A stretch of 64,000 nucleotides of DNA from an uncultured Pelagibacteraceae bacterium. GTDB lineage: Bacteria > Pseudomonadota > Alphaproteobacteria > Pelagibacterales > Pelagibacteraceae. Positions 46,671 to 58,191 of the stretch are shown here, piece by piece. How positions within the stretch are numbered: position 1 is the first letter of the stretch; the number at the start of each line of letters is the position of its first letter. A program made the translations under genes and the position numbers. Below the pieces are notes generated by a model, which saw only the letters and a list, made by a program, of their open reading frames with translations, was not told where the DNA came from and searched no databases. The stretch lies in contig CABXWY010000002.1 of the NCBI GenBank assembly GCA_902515985.1, positions 1 to 64,000 of the forward strand, read 5' to 3'.

Positions 46671-47132
46671 ATGTCTCTAAAATCAAAAATAGAAACTGAT
46701 TATCAAAATTCTTTAAAATCAAAAGATAAATCGCGAATATCAACTTATAGGTTAATTTTATCATCTATTAAAGATTTAGAAATTTCCAATAGATCTGGCC
46801 CGCAAATAAAAGAAACCAACGATAGTGATATTAAGCAACTAATTAAGAAAATGATTAAACAGAGAAACGAATCAATAGACATATATAAAAAAAACAATAG
46901 AGAAGATTTATCCTCTATGGAGGAAAAAGAGGTGGTTATTTTATCTGCATATCTTCCAAAACAATTAAGCGATGATGAGACAAGGGATATATGTAAAAAA
47001 ATAGTCAATGATATCAATGCACAAAGTATTAAGGATATGGGAAAAGTTATGGGTATTTTAAAAAATAATTATTCTGATAGTTTAGATTTTTCAAAAGCGG
47101 GTTCAATTTTAAAAGAAATACTTAACAAATGA
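46671..47132 (+). CDS. yqeY: GatB/YqeY domain protein
   Basis: MSLKSKIETDYQNSLKSKDKSRISTYRLILSSIKDLEI; LSAYLPKQLSDDE; start trimmed. Confidence 0.9.
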   Translation: MSLKSKIETDYQNSLKSKDKSRISTYRLILSSIKDLEISNRSGPQIKETNDSDIKQLIKKMIKQRNESIDIYKKNNREDLSSMEEKEVVILSAYLPKQLSDDETRDICKKIVNDINAQSIKDMGKVMGILKNNYSDSLDFSKAGSILKEILNK

Positions 47133-48904
47133 TGAAATATCCAAAAGAGTATTTAGATGAAATCAAATCAAGATTAAAGGTCTCAAACGTTGTTTCAAAG
47201 CATGTGCAGCTTAAAAGAAGAGGAAAAGAATTTGTAGGACTTTCACCTTTTAAAAATGAAAAAACTCCATCGTTTACTGTAAATGACGAAAAAGGATTTT
47301 TTCATTGTTTTAGTACAGCTGAACATGGAAATATTTTTGATTTTTTAATGAAAACGCAAAATTTAAAATTTGGAGAAGCTGTCAAGTCTCTAGCTCTTGA
47401 GGCTGGAATGAGGCCTTATACTTTTTCTAAAGCGGATGAATTAAGAGAAGAAGCATGGAAAGAATATATTGGTATATATTCTGAATATATAAATTTTTTT
47501 CATAACGAATTATTAATTAATCCCGACTCAAAGAACAGTTTAGATTATCTTAAAAATAGAAAATTAAGTTTGGACACAATTAAGCGTTTCAAGTTAGGAT
47601 ACGTAAAAAAAAACTCAAATTTTTTTGAAAATTTAGAAAAAAAATTTAGCAAAAAAGGAGTAAAGGATAGTGGAATTTTTTATTTTGATGAAAAACGAAA
47701 TTCATTTGTTGATAGGTTCAGGGATAGAATTATTTTCCCAATAAATTCAATTTCTGGTTTTCCAATTGCTATTGGTGGAAGGATAATGCAAAAGAATTCA
47801 TTTTTTGCAAAATATATAAATTCACCTGAGACTCAATTTTTTAAAAAAGGAAACAATTTATATAATATAGAGAAAGCGAGAAAGTTATCAAATTCCGTAG
47901 AACAGATTTTTTTGGTTGAAGGGTACATGGATGTAATTGGTTTAAATAACCAAGGAATTGAAAATTGTGTCGCAAATCTAGGAACTGCATTAACTGAAAA
48001 TCAAATATCAATTCTCAATCAATTTTTTAATGAAATTGTTATTTGTTTTGATGGAGACGAAAGTGGATATAAAGCTGCTGTGCGTGCAGCAGAAAATTCA
48101 ATTAAAGAATTGAAACCAGAAAAACAAATTTCTTTTTTGTTTTTACCACAAGACGAGGATCCAGATACTTTTATTGTTAAAAATGGTAAACAAAAATTCA
48201 TTAAATATTATGAAATTAATAAAATTCTTATTCATCAATTTTTATTTGAGAACTTGAAAAAACAATCAAATAATTCACCAACTTCACTAGCTATATTAGA
48301 AAAAAAGTTGAGGTACTTAGCTAATACAATTAAAGATCAATATATAAAAAAATATATTTTAGATTTTTTTCTTGGAAAAATATCTGAACTAACTCCAAAT
48401 TTAAGTAAAGGAAAACAATTCACTATAAAGCATGTTGCTTCCTTAAGTTCAACTAAAAAAATTCATAATGAATCAATTTCTATCACAAAAGAACAATTGC
48501 AAGAATTTTCTATGCTATATTTAATAATTAATAATTTTGATTTTTTTAGACAAAATTCTTCGATACTAAGTAACGTGAACTTTATAACAGAAGAGGGGAT
48601 TGAAGTATCTCAAAAATTATTTGAATTAGTTAGATCTAAAGATGAAATAAATCTTAATATGCTTCCTTTAGGAAAAGACATGTTAGAAAAAATAAATAAG
48701 TTTGCCTCGGTTAAACATATTTCCAAGAATATACAAAGAGATGAAAGTAAACTTAATGAAATATTTATTGAAATGAAGAAAGACTTAAAAAAATTGTTCT
48801 TAGATAGGCAAATATTAAAGCTAGAATCGAAGTTTTCAGAAGATATGGATCAAACCACTCTCAATGAGATAATTGAATTGAAAAAATTACAAAATAACAA
48901 CTAA
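47129..48904 (+). CDS. dnaG: DNA primase
   Basis: RRGKEFVGLSPFKNEKTPSFTVNDEKGFFHCF; VEGYMDVIGLNNQGI; CFDGDESGYKAA. Confidence 0.96.
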   Translation: MMKYPKEYLDEIKSRLKVSNVVSKHVQLKRRGKEFVGLSPFKNEKTPSFTVNDEKGFFHCFSTAEHGNIFDFLMKTQNLKFGEAVKSLALEAGMRPYTFSKADELREEAWKEYIGIYSEYINFFHNELLINPDSKNSLDYLKNRKLSLDTIKRFKLGYVKKNSNFFENLEKKFSKKGVKDSGIFYFDEKRNSFVDRFRDRIIFPINSISGFPIAIGGRIMQKNSFFAKYINSPETQFFKKGNNLYNIEKARKLSNSVEQIFLVEGYMDVIGLNNQGIENCVANLGTALTENQISILNQFFNEIVICFDGDESGYKAAVRAAENSIKELKPEKQISFLFLPQDEDPDTFIVKNGKQKFIKYYEINKILIHQFLFENLKKQSNNSPTSLAILEKKLRYLANTIKDQYIKKYILDFFLGKISELTPNLSKGKQFTIKHVASLSSTKKIHNESISITKEQLQEFSMLYLIINNFDFFRQNSSILSNVNFITEEGIEVSQKLFELVRSKDEINLNMLPLGKDMLEKINKFASVKHISKNIQRDESKLNEIFIEMKKDLKKLFLDRQILKLESKFSEDMDQTTLNEIIELKKLQNNN

Positions 48905-48972
48905 ATTCACTAGTTTTTTAAATGGATTTTTTTAAAATAGTCATTATATAAGATATCCTAGTATTTTACACC

Positions 48973-50802
48973 GTGGAAAGAATTATTACAAAATCATTTG
49001 CAAGATTAATGGGTCGTGGCATCCACAGAGGTTTTATTACTCATGAAGAGCTCAATAAATCTTTAGGTAAACGAAATCTTTCGCAAGATAACTTGGCACA
49101 AGCTTTTTTGCATATTTTAGATGAAAAAATCTCATTAGTAGAAAAAAAATCTGACTTTAAAGTTCTTAAAAAAAGAGATGGGCAAAATAAAGATGAAGGT
49201 AAGTCAATAGAAAAAAGTGACGATCCAATCAGAATGTACCTAAGGGAAATGGGTGGAGTAGAACTGCTTTCAAGAGAAGGTGAAATCGCTATTGCAAAAA
49301 GGATAGAAGCAGGAAAAGATGTTATGTTGAATGCTTTATCGCAAAGTCCACTTACCGCTCAACAGTTTTCTGAATGGAATGAAAAACTTCAAAATAATGA
49401 AATTTTAGTAAGAGAAATAATTGATATTGATACAAATTATATGGAGGAAGAAAACTCTTCAAACAAGAAAGACGAGTCTGAAAGTAAAAAAGATACATCA
49501 GAAAAAACTGAGGTTGCCAACGAAGAGGAAGATGAATTCAATCCAACTTTGGCTGCTATGGAAAGTGAAATAAAGCCAAAAGTACTAAAAACTGTCTATG
49601 ACCTAACAAAAGAATACAGTAAATTAACTAAATACCAAAAAGAAAGACTAAATTGTGTTCTACAATCAACTATATTTTCTAATTCTAAAGAAAAAAACTA
49701 TAAAAAGATTGTTGAAAAAATTTTAAAAGATATTAAATCCTTACAATTGTCTCCATCTGTTTTAGAGGAGCTTGTCCAAAAACATCACAACGAAAATAAA
49801 AAAATTATTTCTCTTGAAGGTAATCTTCTAAGACTTGCAGTAGATCAAAAAATATCAAGAAATGAGTTCTTAAAATTTTATGTAGGAAATGAGATTAATC
49901 CAAATTTAAAAGCATTTTTAGATACAAATTCCGCATGGAAACAATTTTTTCAAAAAAATAAAGACGAGTTTAAAAATATTAGGGATAGATTAGTTGAAAC
50001 GAGTAATCGATTAGGAATATCAGTTACTGAATTTAAGAAGCTTCTTAGCAGAATCCAAAAAGGGGAAAAAGAGTCAAGAATTGCAAAAAAAGAAATGGTA
50101 GAGGCAAACTTAAGATTAGTAATCTCGATTGCCAAAAAATATACAAATAGAGGCTTACAGTTTTTAGATTTGATACAAGAGGGAAATATTGGATTGATGA
50201 AAGCAGTAGATAAGTTTGAATATAGAAGAGGATATAAATTTTCAACGTATGCTACATGGTGGATTAGACAAGCAATTACAAGATCAATTGCAGATCAAGC
50301 TAGAACAATTAGAATTCCAGTACATATGATTGAAACAATTAATAAAATAGTTAGAACGCAAAGACTAATACTTAGTGAATTTGGCAGAGAGGCTACACCT
50401 GAAGAATTAGCAAAGAAGTTACGAATGCCTTTAGAAAAAGTTAGAAAAGTTTTAAAAATTTCTAAAGAACCTGTATCTTTAGAAAAACCAGTTGGTGACG
50501 AAGAGGACAGTAGTTTGGGAGATTTTATAGAAGACACAAAAGCACTCGCGCCACTAGAACAAGCGATCAAATCTAATCTCAGCGAAGCTACAACAAAGAT
50601 TCTATCCACTTTAACACCAAGAGAGGAAAGAGTTTTAAGAATGAGATTTGGAGTTGGTATGAATACCGATCATACTCTTGAAGAAGTAGGTTTACAATTT
50701 TCAGTTACAAGAGAAAGAATTAGGCAGATTGAAGCAAAAGCGCTTAGAAAATTAAAACATCCAAGTAGATCAAAACAATTAAAGAGTTTCCTCGAGAGTT
50801 AA
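48973..50802 (+). CDS. rpoD: RNA polymerase sigma-70 factor RpoD
   Basis: [47 protein letters not shown] start. Confidence 0.98.
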   Translation: MERIITKSFARLMGRGIHRGFITHEELNKSLGKRNLSQDNLAQAFLHILDEKISLVEKKSDFKVLKKRDGQNKDEGKSIEKSDDPIRMYLREMGGVELLSREGEIAIAKRIEAGKDVMLNALSQSPLTAQQFSEWNEKLQNNEILVREIIDIDTNYMEEENSSNKKDESESKKDTSEKTEVANEEEDEFNPTLAAMESEIKPKVLKTVYDLTKEYSKLTKYQKERLNCVLQSTIFSNSKEKNYKKIVEKILKDIKSLQLSPSVLEELVQKHHNENKKIISLEGNLLRLAVDQKISRNEFLKFYVGNEINPNLKAFLDTNSAWKQFFQKNKDEFKNIRDRLVETSNRLGISVTEFKKLLSRIQKGEKESRIAKKEMVEANLRLVISIAKKYTNRGLQFLDLIQEGNIGLMKAVDKFEYRRGYKFSTYATWWIRQAITRSIADQARTIRIPVHMIETINKIVRTQRLILSEFGREATPEELAKKLRMPLEKVRKVLKISKEPVSLEKPVGDEEDSSLGDFIEDTKALAPLEQAIKSNLSEATTKILSTLTPREERVLRMRFGVGMNTDHTLEEVGLQFSVTRERIRQIEAKALRKLKHPSRSKQLKSFLES

Positions 50803-50824
50803 TATCGATTAATGTTTTGCTTTA

Positions 50825-51511
50825 ATGCAAAATTTTAAATTAAATAGAGAATTGGCTCATTTAGCTGTTCTTCAAAGAACAGAATTACTTGGGAAAAATC
50901 TTAAAAAATTGAGAAAGTTATTTGGCAGGTATCTTTTTACAGTTTTATTTTCAAAATATTTTATAAATCCAAATAAAATTTCTAAAAATTATTACGATTT
51001 GATGGAAAAAGAATTTTTTTTAATTAAAAAATATCTAAAAAAAGAAGATATAGTTTTAAGTATTGGCTCTGGAATTGGAGGTTTAGAGGTTTTAATTAAT
51101 AAAACCTTTGATACTAATACCTTTTTCATTGAAAAAAATTATATATCAAAAAAAATAAAGTATGGCTGGGATTCAGAAAATCAGGAAGCGTATAATAACT
51201 TAAATTTATTAGCAGATTTTTTATTAAACAATGGTGTTAGCCAAAAGAAATTTAGTTTATTTGATTTTGATAAAAATGATCTCCCTAATATTAAATTTGA
51301 TGTTATAATTTCCCTGTATTCTCTAGATTATCATTATGAATTTAGCTTATACAAAGATTATTTAAAAAAAATTATGAAGCCAGAAAGTGTTTTGATTTTT
51401 GATACTATAAGGCCTGAATATTTTAATGGTATTTTCAAAAATGTTGAAATAATCAAACAAGATTTAAACACTGTTCACAAATCTAAAAGAATTGTTTGTA
51501 GGAATTTTTAA
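50825..51511 (+). CDS. Putative class I SAM-dependent methyltransferase
   Basis: VLSIGSGIGGLEVLINK; FDVIISLYSLDYHYEF. Confidence 0.65.
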   Translation: MQNFKLNRELAHLAVLQRTELLGKNLKKLRKLFGRYLFTVLFSKYFINPNKISKNYYDLMEKEFFLIKKYLKKEDIVLSIGSGIGGLEVLINKTFDTNTFFIEKNYISKKIKYGWDSENQEAYNNLNLLADFLLNNGVSQKKFSLFDFDKNDLPNIKFDVIISLYSLDYHYEFSLYKDYLKKIMKPESVLIFDTIRPEYFNGIFKNVEIIKQDLNTVHKSKRIVCRNF

Positions 51512-51516
51512 TTTTT

Positions 51517-52779
51517 ATGAAAAAAGATTTAGAATATAAATTAATAGTTATATTATTATCATTTTTACCTATATCAATAATTATAGGACAAGCCGTGTCT
51601 TTATTAAATATCGTTATAATCTCGATTTTCATTATTACTAAAATAATTATATTGAAAAATTATGATTTTACGAAAAGTCAATCTTTCATCTTACTTTTAA
51701 TACTCTATTTGTATCTTTTATTTAATACTTTTATCTCACTTGATGCAGGTTTTAGTTTTTTAAGAAATTTTGGTTTTGTGAGATTTATTTTGTTATTCCT
51801 AGCGGTTAATTACTTTTTTTTTTATTTTAAAAATCAAGTTTTTTTTTTAAAAGTTTGGAGTTTAGTTATTTTAATCGTATTGATAGACTCCTATATTGAA
51901 TATAGTTTTGGATCAAATATACTTGGATATGGATATGGAAAAGATAATTATAAAGAAAGAATAGTAAGTTTTTTTAAGGATGAGCCCATAGTAGCAGGGT
52001 ATCTCAATGGTTTTTTCTTTTTAATTTTAGGTTCACTTTTAAGTATTAATTTAAAAAAATCACAAAATAATAAAATGTTTATAATATGTATAATTTTATC
52101 ATTATTGTTCCTTACATGTGTAATAATGACAGGCGAAAGATCAAATACAATTAAAGCTACAATTGGTTTAAGTATATTTTATTTTATAAATAGCAAATTT
52201 AGCATTAAACAAAGATTAATTATATTTTTAAGTTTAATACTTGTTATTGTTACTGTCGTATCAAGCTCAAGTTATTTAAAATACAGATATATGGAAAGAA
52301 TAATAAATCCTATTCTTAGTTCAGATAAAAGAGAAAATTTTTTAAAAGAAAATATATACATTAAACATTATAATTCTGGATACGCTGTATTTAAAAATTA
52401 TCCTTGGTTTGGGGTTGGCAATAAAAACTATAGGAATGAAACAAATAACAATCGTTTCACAAAAAAAAATTATTTTCCTGATACGCATCCACACCAAATT
52501 TATTTAGAGTTTTTATCTGAGCATGGTATTGTTGGCACCATATTTTTTTTATCTATCATCTTCTTTCTTATTTTTAAAAATATCAAAAGCTGTATTACTT
52601 CTAAAAATTCTTTGCAGCTGGGAGCATTTTCTTTTTTAATTATAAATTTTTTACCAATTTTACCAAGTGGAGCTTTTTTTAGTGATTTTAATATTACTTT
52701 ATTTTTTATTAATTTTTCTATATTCATTGCGTGTAATCCATCATCAAATATATTCAATAACAAATCAGATGATAATTAA
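51517..52779 (+). CDS. O-antigen ligase/polymerase family membrane protein
   Basis: Multi-TM, YPWFGVGNKNYR...HPHQIYLEFLSEHGIVGTIFFL (Wzy_C/WaaL-type). Confidence 0.85.
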   Translation: MKKDLEYKLIVILLSFLPISIIIGQAVSLLNIVIISIFIITKIIILKNYDFTKSQSFILLLILYLYLLFNTFISLDAGFSFLRNFGFVRFILLFLAVNYFFFYFKNQVFFLKVWSLVILIVLIDSYIEYSFGSNILGYGYGKDNYKERIVSFFKDEPIVAGYLNGFFFLILGSLLSINLKKSQNNKMFIICIILSLLFLTCVIMTGERSNTIKATIGLSIFYFINSKFSIKQRLIIFLSLILVIVTVVSSSSYLKYRYMERIINPILSSDKRENFLKENIYIKHYNSGYAVFKNYPWFGVGNKNYRNETNNNRFTKKNYFPDTHPHQIYLEFLSEHGIVGTIFFLSIIFFLIFKNIKSCITSKNSLQLGAFSFLIINFLPILPSGAFFSDFNITLFFINFSIFIACNPSSNIFNNKSDDN

Positions 52780-54364
52780 AACTTTTATTAAAAAAAAATC
52801 TTTTTTTATTTATTTATTATTTTTGACTCTAATATCTTTTTCAATCAATCAATACTATGCTTACATCGGAGTACTGCCAGTAGATAGTTTTTCAACCTTT
52901 AATGCAGGATATGATATTTTAAATGGTTCTATTCCTTTTAAAGATTTTTGGAGCATAAAAGGACCAGTTATGGATGTTCTACAGGCTTTTTTTTTCAAAT
53001 TTTTTGGAGTTTCGTGGTTCAGTTACGCCATGCATTCATCATTTTTTAATTCTATATTTGCTTTGTCAACTTTTTTTACCCTTAAAAAATTTAATTTAGA
53101 AATTAAATATTGTTTTTTTTATTCAGTTTTAGCTTCAATACTTATGTACCCAACTTATGGGATACCTTTTACAGATCACCATGTAGCAATTTTTTCAATA
53201 TTGTCGGTTTATTGTGTTTGTCTTGCAATTAAATTTAATGATTTAAAATATTGGTTCATAATACCTATTTTACTATTTTTAGGTTTTTTTACAAAACAAA
53301 CCCCAGCAGCTTATTTTGGAATTCTAATTTTCTTTGTTTCGATTTTAAACCTTTTTTTTAATTTTGATAAAAAAATTATAATTTATGTAATTTTAAGTAG
53401 TTTTTTAATAATTTTATGTTTTTTTTCTTTAGTTTTATTTTATGAAATACCAATAGCAAATATTATTTTACAATATTTTTTATTTCCAATGTCTTTAGGT
53501 GAAACACGTTTAGAATGGTTGTTTCCGTTGGAATTTAAAAGATTTATATTAAGATATAAATTGCTTTATATTGCTTTAGCAATACCAATTTTTTTTCTTT
53601 TTAAAAATACATTCAAAAATTTTTCTTCTTTTATCTCAAAGGATAATCTTATCTTCATATTGCTATTTGGAACTTTAATTATTTTTGTTATCCATCAACT
53701 AATGACAATTAATGGTTTATTTATTTTTTTTTTAATACCAATATTTAGCGGTTTTTCACACATTTATTCAAAGTCTTTTAAAAATAAAAATAGATATGCA
53801 TATTTTTTTTTAGTTTTAACATTAATATCAACAATTTATTACCATCAAAAGTATATAAGTAAAAGAGATACACTAGTTTTAAGAAATATTGATCTTAAAG
53901 CTTCAGTAAACTCATCTATAATAGATAATAAACTATCGAACTTAAAATGGATAACTCACCATTATCCAACAAATCCTCAAGAAGAAATTCAAAATTTAAA
54001 AGACTCGATTAAAATTATTGAGCAGGATAATAGAGCTAAAATGCTTGTAACAGACTATCAATTCATTTCTGTAGTTTTATCAATTAATGATAATGCAGCT
54101 GCAAGAATTTGGTGGAGGCATCACATTTATCCCTCAGGACCAGAAAAAAAATACTTCGATGAATGGAGAAATTTCTTAATTAATAAAATTATACAAAATA
54201 AAATAAAAGTCATTTATACAATTAAACCATTAGAGGGAGAAGAAAATATTTTACAAAATATTATAAGTGATCAATGTTACAATGAAAATAATTTGAGTAA
54301 AATTTTAATGATTCAAGAAATGATGGAATGCAATGAACTTATATCATCAATTAATTTAAAATAA
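52769..54364 (+). CDS. GT-C type membrane glycosyltransferase-like protein
   Basis: Multi-TM with DSFSTFNAGYDILNGSIPFKDFWSIKGPVMD first lumenal loop; start trimmed from ORF track to MIIKTFIKKK. Confidence 0.68.
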   Translation: MIIKTFIKKKSFFIYLLFLTLISFSINQYYAYIGVLPVDSFSTFNAGYDILNGSIPFKDFWSIKGPVMDVLQAFFFKFFGVSWFSYAMHSSFFNSIFALSTFFTLKKFNLEIKYCFFYSVLASILMYPTYGIPFTDHHVAIFSILSVYCVCLAIKFNDLKYWFIIPILLFLGFFTKQTPAAYFGILIFFVSILNLFFNFDKKIIIYVILSSFLIILCFFSLVLFYEIPIANIILQYFLFPMSLGETRLEWLFPLEFKRFILRYKLLYIALAIPIFFLFKNTFKNFSSFISKDNLIFILLFGTLIIFVIHQLMTINGLFIFFLIPIFSGFSHIYSKSFKNKNRYAYFFLVLTLISTIYYHQKYISKRDTLVLRNIDLKASVNSSIIDNKLSNLKWITHHYPTNPQEEIQNLKDSIKIIEQDNRAKMLVTDYQFISVVLSINDNAAARIWWRHHIYPSGPEKKYFDEWRNFLINKIIQNKIKVIYTIKPLEGEENILQNIISDQCYNENNLSKILMIQEMMECNELISSINLK

Positions 54365-54369
54365 TAAAA

Positions 54370-55179
54370 ATGTTGAAAATAGTTAAAAAAATTCAGTTCA
54401 AATCTAATGAGAATAAGATGAGAACAGTTGCAAATACTAATAAGGCTATTGAAATTTTTAATTCAAATAAATCACAAAATTTAAGATACTTACTTGAGCA
54501 AAGATTTAGCTGGATGAACAAATTTATAAACAGGGAGGACGTTGGAATTGAATTTGGATCAGGGGCTGGCTTTGCTAAACATTTTATAAAAAATAATAAT
54601 TTCAAAATGTCTGATTTAAGCGATGATAATCATTTAGATTATAAGGGGGTTGATGCGCAATCAACTAATTTTTCTGATAACACTTTCAATTATATAATTG
54701 CATCAAATATGATTCATCATATTCCTTATCCTATCAAGTTTTTTAGGGAAATGTTTAGAATTTTAAAAAAAGATGGCAAATTGATAATCTTTGAGTCCTA
54801 CTGTTCTATAATTTTTCAATTAGTTACAATTGTTATGAAACACGAAGGTTTTGATTTTACAAAAAATGTTTGGGATGAAAAAATTCCTAAAAGTGATGAA
54901 AAAAATGCTTGGGCTGGAAATATAGCAGTACCACATCTAATATTTGATGATAAAAGTATTTTTGAAAAAGAATTAGGCAATCTTTATTCTATTGATTATG
55001 AAGAATTGACCGAGTGCTTAATTTTTTTGAATTCTGGAGGTGTAACTTCTAAAACATTTCACATACCTCTACCAATAGTATTATTAAAATTAATAAACTC
55101 AGTCGATAAATTTTTAGTAAAATTTTTTCCAAATATATTTGGCATGGGAAGAAGGATTGTTTTAAGGAAAAAAAATTAA
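54370..55179 (+). CDS. Class I SAM-dependent methyltransferase
   Basis: GIEFGSGAGFAKHFI; ASNMIHHIPYPIKFFREMFRILKKDGKLIIFE. Confidence 0.82.
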   Translation: MLKIVKKIQFKSNENKMRTVANTNKAIEIFNSNKSQNLRYLLEQRFSWMNKFINREDVGIEFGSGAGFAKHFIKNNNFKMSDLSDDNHLDYKGVDAQSTNFSDNTFNYIIASNMIHHIPYPIKFFREMFRILKKDGKLIIFESYCSIIFQLVTIVMKHEGFDFTKNVWDEKIPKSDEKNAWAGNIAVPHLIFDDKSIFEKELGNLYSIDYEELTECLIFLNSGGVTSKTFHIPLPIVLLKLINSVDKFLVKFFPNIFGMGRRIVLRKKN

Positions 55180-55227
55180 GTTTTTGATTTAACTGGATAA
55201 TACATTTAAATCAAGCATAATTATTTT

Positions 55228-56643
55228 CTATTTATTGAAAACAGACTTAATTGTTGATACTAGCTTTGACATAATTCTTCCAATTATACTCCTCGATAAA
55301 TTAATTTCATAATCCTTACAAATCTCAACTGCTTTATTATGAATAATCTTATTATCAGTAAGTGCTTGCATAGAAAGAATCGACTTATGGCTTAAACTCT
55401 CTAGAACTTTGGGCGATTTTAAAAATTGTTTTATTGTAATATTAGGTATCCGACGATTTGCCAATATAGATCCTAAAACCTGTGCATAAATTTGAACCCC
55501 ACGCTGAAAGTTAGGGTCTTCTCTGACTTCGTTTACTTCAACAACAAATGACTTAAGTTCATCGGTAGGAGAGGTTATCGATAGACGATTAGTACAAAAT
55601 AAATTTTCTAGAAAATTACTAAACCCAAGCACCTGCAATTCCCCTATTGTATCCATAATTTTGATATCATGAGCGCTTAATTCATGACTGCTAGGTGAAA
55701 AAAGGTTAACAATTGGTACGGTTGCTTTTGGCCCAGAAGGGGGCATTTGACGGTGCATAGATGAGTAAATATTATCCAAGCCATCAAGCTTATAGTCTGA
55801 ATATCTTCTAATCTCCCATTTCTTAGGAGAGTTAATAGAAAAGAACTTCCCATCAGGATTCAAGTGACTCTTTATAAACTGCATGTATGCTTTGACAGTA
55901 TCTAGTTCCATTTCTTGCATTGAATATGTGTTAATTATTAAGTCAAAAGAATGCTTTATATCATCAATTTCTGAAGGGACTGAAAAGAAAATTTTTACAG
56001 AGTGGTCGTGTAGAGTTTCAAAACTATTTTTAGAAAAGAAATAGGATTTTTCAATACATTTTTTTCCAAAGACTGTTCCTAAATATAGTTCTGCTAACAG
56101 CAGGTTGTCAGGGAGATCCACTAAGTGCCACGATGAAATATTTAAACCAGAAAACTTTATTACTTGCCTTGCTAATTCACCATATCCGCTTCCTATTTCC
56201 AAAACTTTTAATTTTTCATGCTTATAGACTCCCAAAGATTTTCTCAATTGATGCAAAGACTCCATGTTCACGAGATTTGAACGAGTTAATTGCTGCCCTT
56301 CAAAATCAAATTTAGTCTCACCAAATAACGTCTCAGAACTAAGTAACTTTGAGGTATCACTAATATCTCTGTTGCTCTTTAAAATAATTTTTTGTAGCTT
56401 GTGAAAATTTTTTTTTTCAGTAGTATATTGATTATTTTGCATAGCGAGTCCAGTAGCAATATTTGCATCTGGAGCAAGAAACCTTAATAAAGCACTTGCA
56501 CTTAGATTTGAACGTAATTTGAATTGATCTTGCCAACCTTTACTAATTTTGAAATAGTTACTTTCGACAATTGAACTATTTTTTAAACGAAGAACAGCAG
56601 TATCTAATTCAGTAGATTTCATTTCATTTTCCTCACTTAGCAA
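55228..56643 (-). CDS. Putative sugar O-methyltransferase
   Basis: KVLEIGSGYGELARQVIKFSGLNISSWHLVDLPDNLLLAELYLG; INTYSMQEMELDTVKAYMQFIKSHLNPDGKFFSINSPKK. Confidence 0.72.
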   Translation of the reverse strand: MLSEENEMKSTELDTAVLRLKNSSIVESNYFKISKGWQDQFKLRSNLSASALLRFLAPDANIATGLAMQNNQYTTEKKNFHKLQKIILKSNRDISDTSKLLSSETLFGETKFDFEGQQLTRSNLVNMESLHQLRKSLGVYKHEKLKVLEIGSGYGELARQVIKFSGLNISSWHLVDLPDNLLLAELYLGTVFGKKCIEKSYFFSKNSFETLHDHSVKIFFSVPSEIDDIKHSFDLIINTYSMQEMELDTVKAYMQFIKSHLNPDGKFFSINSPKKWEIRRYSDYKLDGLDNIYSSMHRQMPPSGPKATVPIVNLFSPSSHELSAHDIKIMDTIGELQVLGFSNFLENLFCTNRLSITSPTDELKSFVVEVNEVREDPNFQRGVQIYAQVLGSILANRRIPNITIKQFLKSPKVLESLSHKSILSMQALTDNKIIHNKAVEICKDYEINLSRSIIGRIMSKLVSTIKSVFNK

Positions 56644-56724
56644 ATAGTTTTTTTAGATCACAGAAGTAAACACAATTTTTTTTTTGCAAATATTTTATAT
56701 TTTTGATTACATTCACATATATAT

Positions 56725-57435
56725 CTATTGATTTAAAAATTGAGCTACTTCAAATTTTGATGAAGCCCGCAGGAGTAACGTGAGCCTAACTAAATTTGAT
56801 CTATTGGTCCCGCTGCGGTGAGGGCGTTTGAAATCAAAAGCAACAACTTGGCCAAATTTAGTCTCAGCAATCATGGACTCCTTTGGCACGGCACATTCGA
56901 CTCTAAAATGTTTTTTTTGATTTTTGTCCATGTAAAAACTTTTATGTTGTAATACTTCTTCTTGCAAATCACATCCGATATGTATTGCACCATTTTCATT
57001 ATTACAATCATGTAGAGGAATGGACATTACTATGCTGTCTGGTGTACAATCACCTTTAGCTAAGTAATAACCAGCTTCTTGATGCCATGGTAGGGATATT
57101 TTTTTTTCCTCTTCTTTAAACTCTTGCAGCAAATCAATTCGAAAATAAGGAAATACAATCTTGATGTCTTTTAGCTCAACATCCATAAGCTTCGCAGCTA
57201 ACGAATACAGCGCTGGATCCTTTGTTATCTCATAAAACTCTGACGAACCTAAAATTTTATCCTGCAAATTAGCTACATATCTTTTGTCCTGAGTTTGAAG
57301 ATTTAAAACATTCTCAGAAAACTCCTCATGTGTTACAGCACTCGACAAACTAAAACAAAACTTCTGGAAATCTTGAAGTGAAGTGAGATCATCAAGTTTG
57401 ACAATTTCTAAAAGGTCTCTCATTGTATTATCCAA
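56725..57435 (-). CDS. Phytanoyl-CoA dioxygenase (PhyH)-like 2OG oxygenase
   Basis: LPWHQEAGYYLAKGDCTPDSIVMSIPLHDCNNENGAIHIGC; DFKRPHRSGTNRSNLVRLTLLLR. Confidence 0.78.
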   Translation of the reverse strand: MDNTMRDLLEIVKLDDLTSLQDFQKFCFSLSSAVTHEEFSENVLNLQTQDKRYVANLQDKILGSSEFYEITKDPALYSLAAKLMDVELKDIKIVFPYFRIDLLQEFKEEEKKISLPWHQEAGYYLAKGDCTPDSIVMSIPLHDCNNENGAIHIGCDLQEEVLQHKSFYMDKNQKKHFRVECAVPKESMIAETKFGQVVAFDFKRPHRSGTNRSNLVRLTLLLRASSKFEVAQFLNQ

Positions 57436-58178
57436 TATCCTGCCATTGATGCTTCATTTACTCGCTTCAAGTTAATATTCTTTAATCCAAGCTGCTCAAT
57501 AACAGCGATGGTTTCTCCTGGATAGTCTTCGTTGTTAATTTCATCAAAGACGACCATAGCGCCTTTGGGCATTCTGTCGATTACCACCTCCAACACTTTC
57601 TTGGTAGGAGTGTAAAGGTCTAGGTCAAGATGAAGTAAAGCAATCACACTGGAAGGATGGTCAGCCAGATATTTTGGCATTGTCTCAGTAATATCACCTT
57701 TATTTAAACTTATCTTTGGAATATTTCCTATCTGCCTGTTCTGGTCAAATAGCTTAATCGCCTCACTTAGATATTGAAAACTATCGTAACGAAGACCTCC
57801 CAAGACCATGTGCTTGGCACCCGACGTTAAGTCCTCTTTGGATGGCTGGGTAAAACCTTCAAAAGTATCAAAGCCAATAATCTTCCGTGTATAATGATGC
57901 GGTTCATAAATTGAGCTAAAGTGAGCCATTGCAAACAAGAAGTTTCCACCAGCAACTCCACACTCCAAAATATTTCCAGGAACGTCTTTTATCATTTCCC
58001 AGTATCTAAGCGTTTCAATAAACCTAGTAATTTGTTGCCTTGTTGCAAATACACTAAAGTTATTACTCAGGTTGTCAGCACTAATTTGTTTGACTAATTC
58101 CGCACGTCTTTCGTACCAATTAATCTGATCGGTGGTATTCCGACTTTTCTCGATATTCTTTAGAGACTCATTTTTCAT
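57420..58178 (-). CDS. TylF/macrocin O-methyltransferase family protein
   Basis: GNILECGVAGGNFLFAMAHF; IGFDTFEGFTQPSKED; LLHLDLDLYTPTKKVLEVVIDRMPKGAMVVFDEIN; start refined to MKNESL. Confidence 0.85.
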   Translation of the reverse strand: MKNESLKNIEKSRNTTDQINWYERRAELVKQISADNLSNNFSVFATRQQITRFIETLRYWEMIKDVPGNILECGVAGGNFLFAMAHFSSIYEPHHYTRKIIGFDTFEGFTQPSKEDLTSGAKHMVLGGLRYDSFQYLSEAIKLFDQNRQIGNIPKISLNKGDITETMPKYLADHPSSVIALLHLDLDLYTPTKKVLEVVIDRMPKGAMVVFDEINNEDYPGETIAVIEQLGLKNINLKRVNEASMAGYWIIQ

Positions 58179-58191
58179 TGTTTCTTTCTCT

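Noticed and set aside
50814-50832. TTTTGC-TTTAAT-GCAAAA hairpin after rpoD as a terminator
   Set aside because: Short AT-rich stem overlapping the next ORF's start; too weak to call in this composition.
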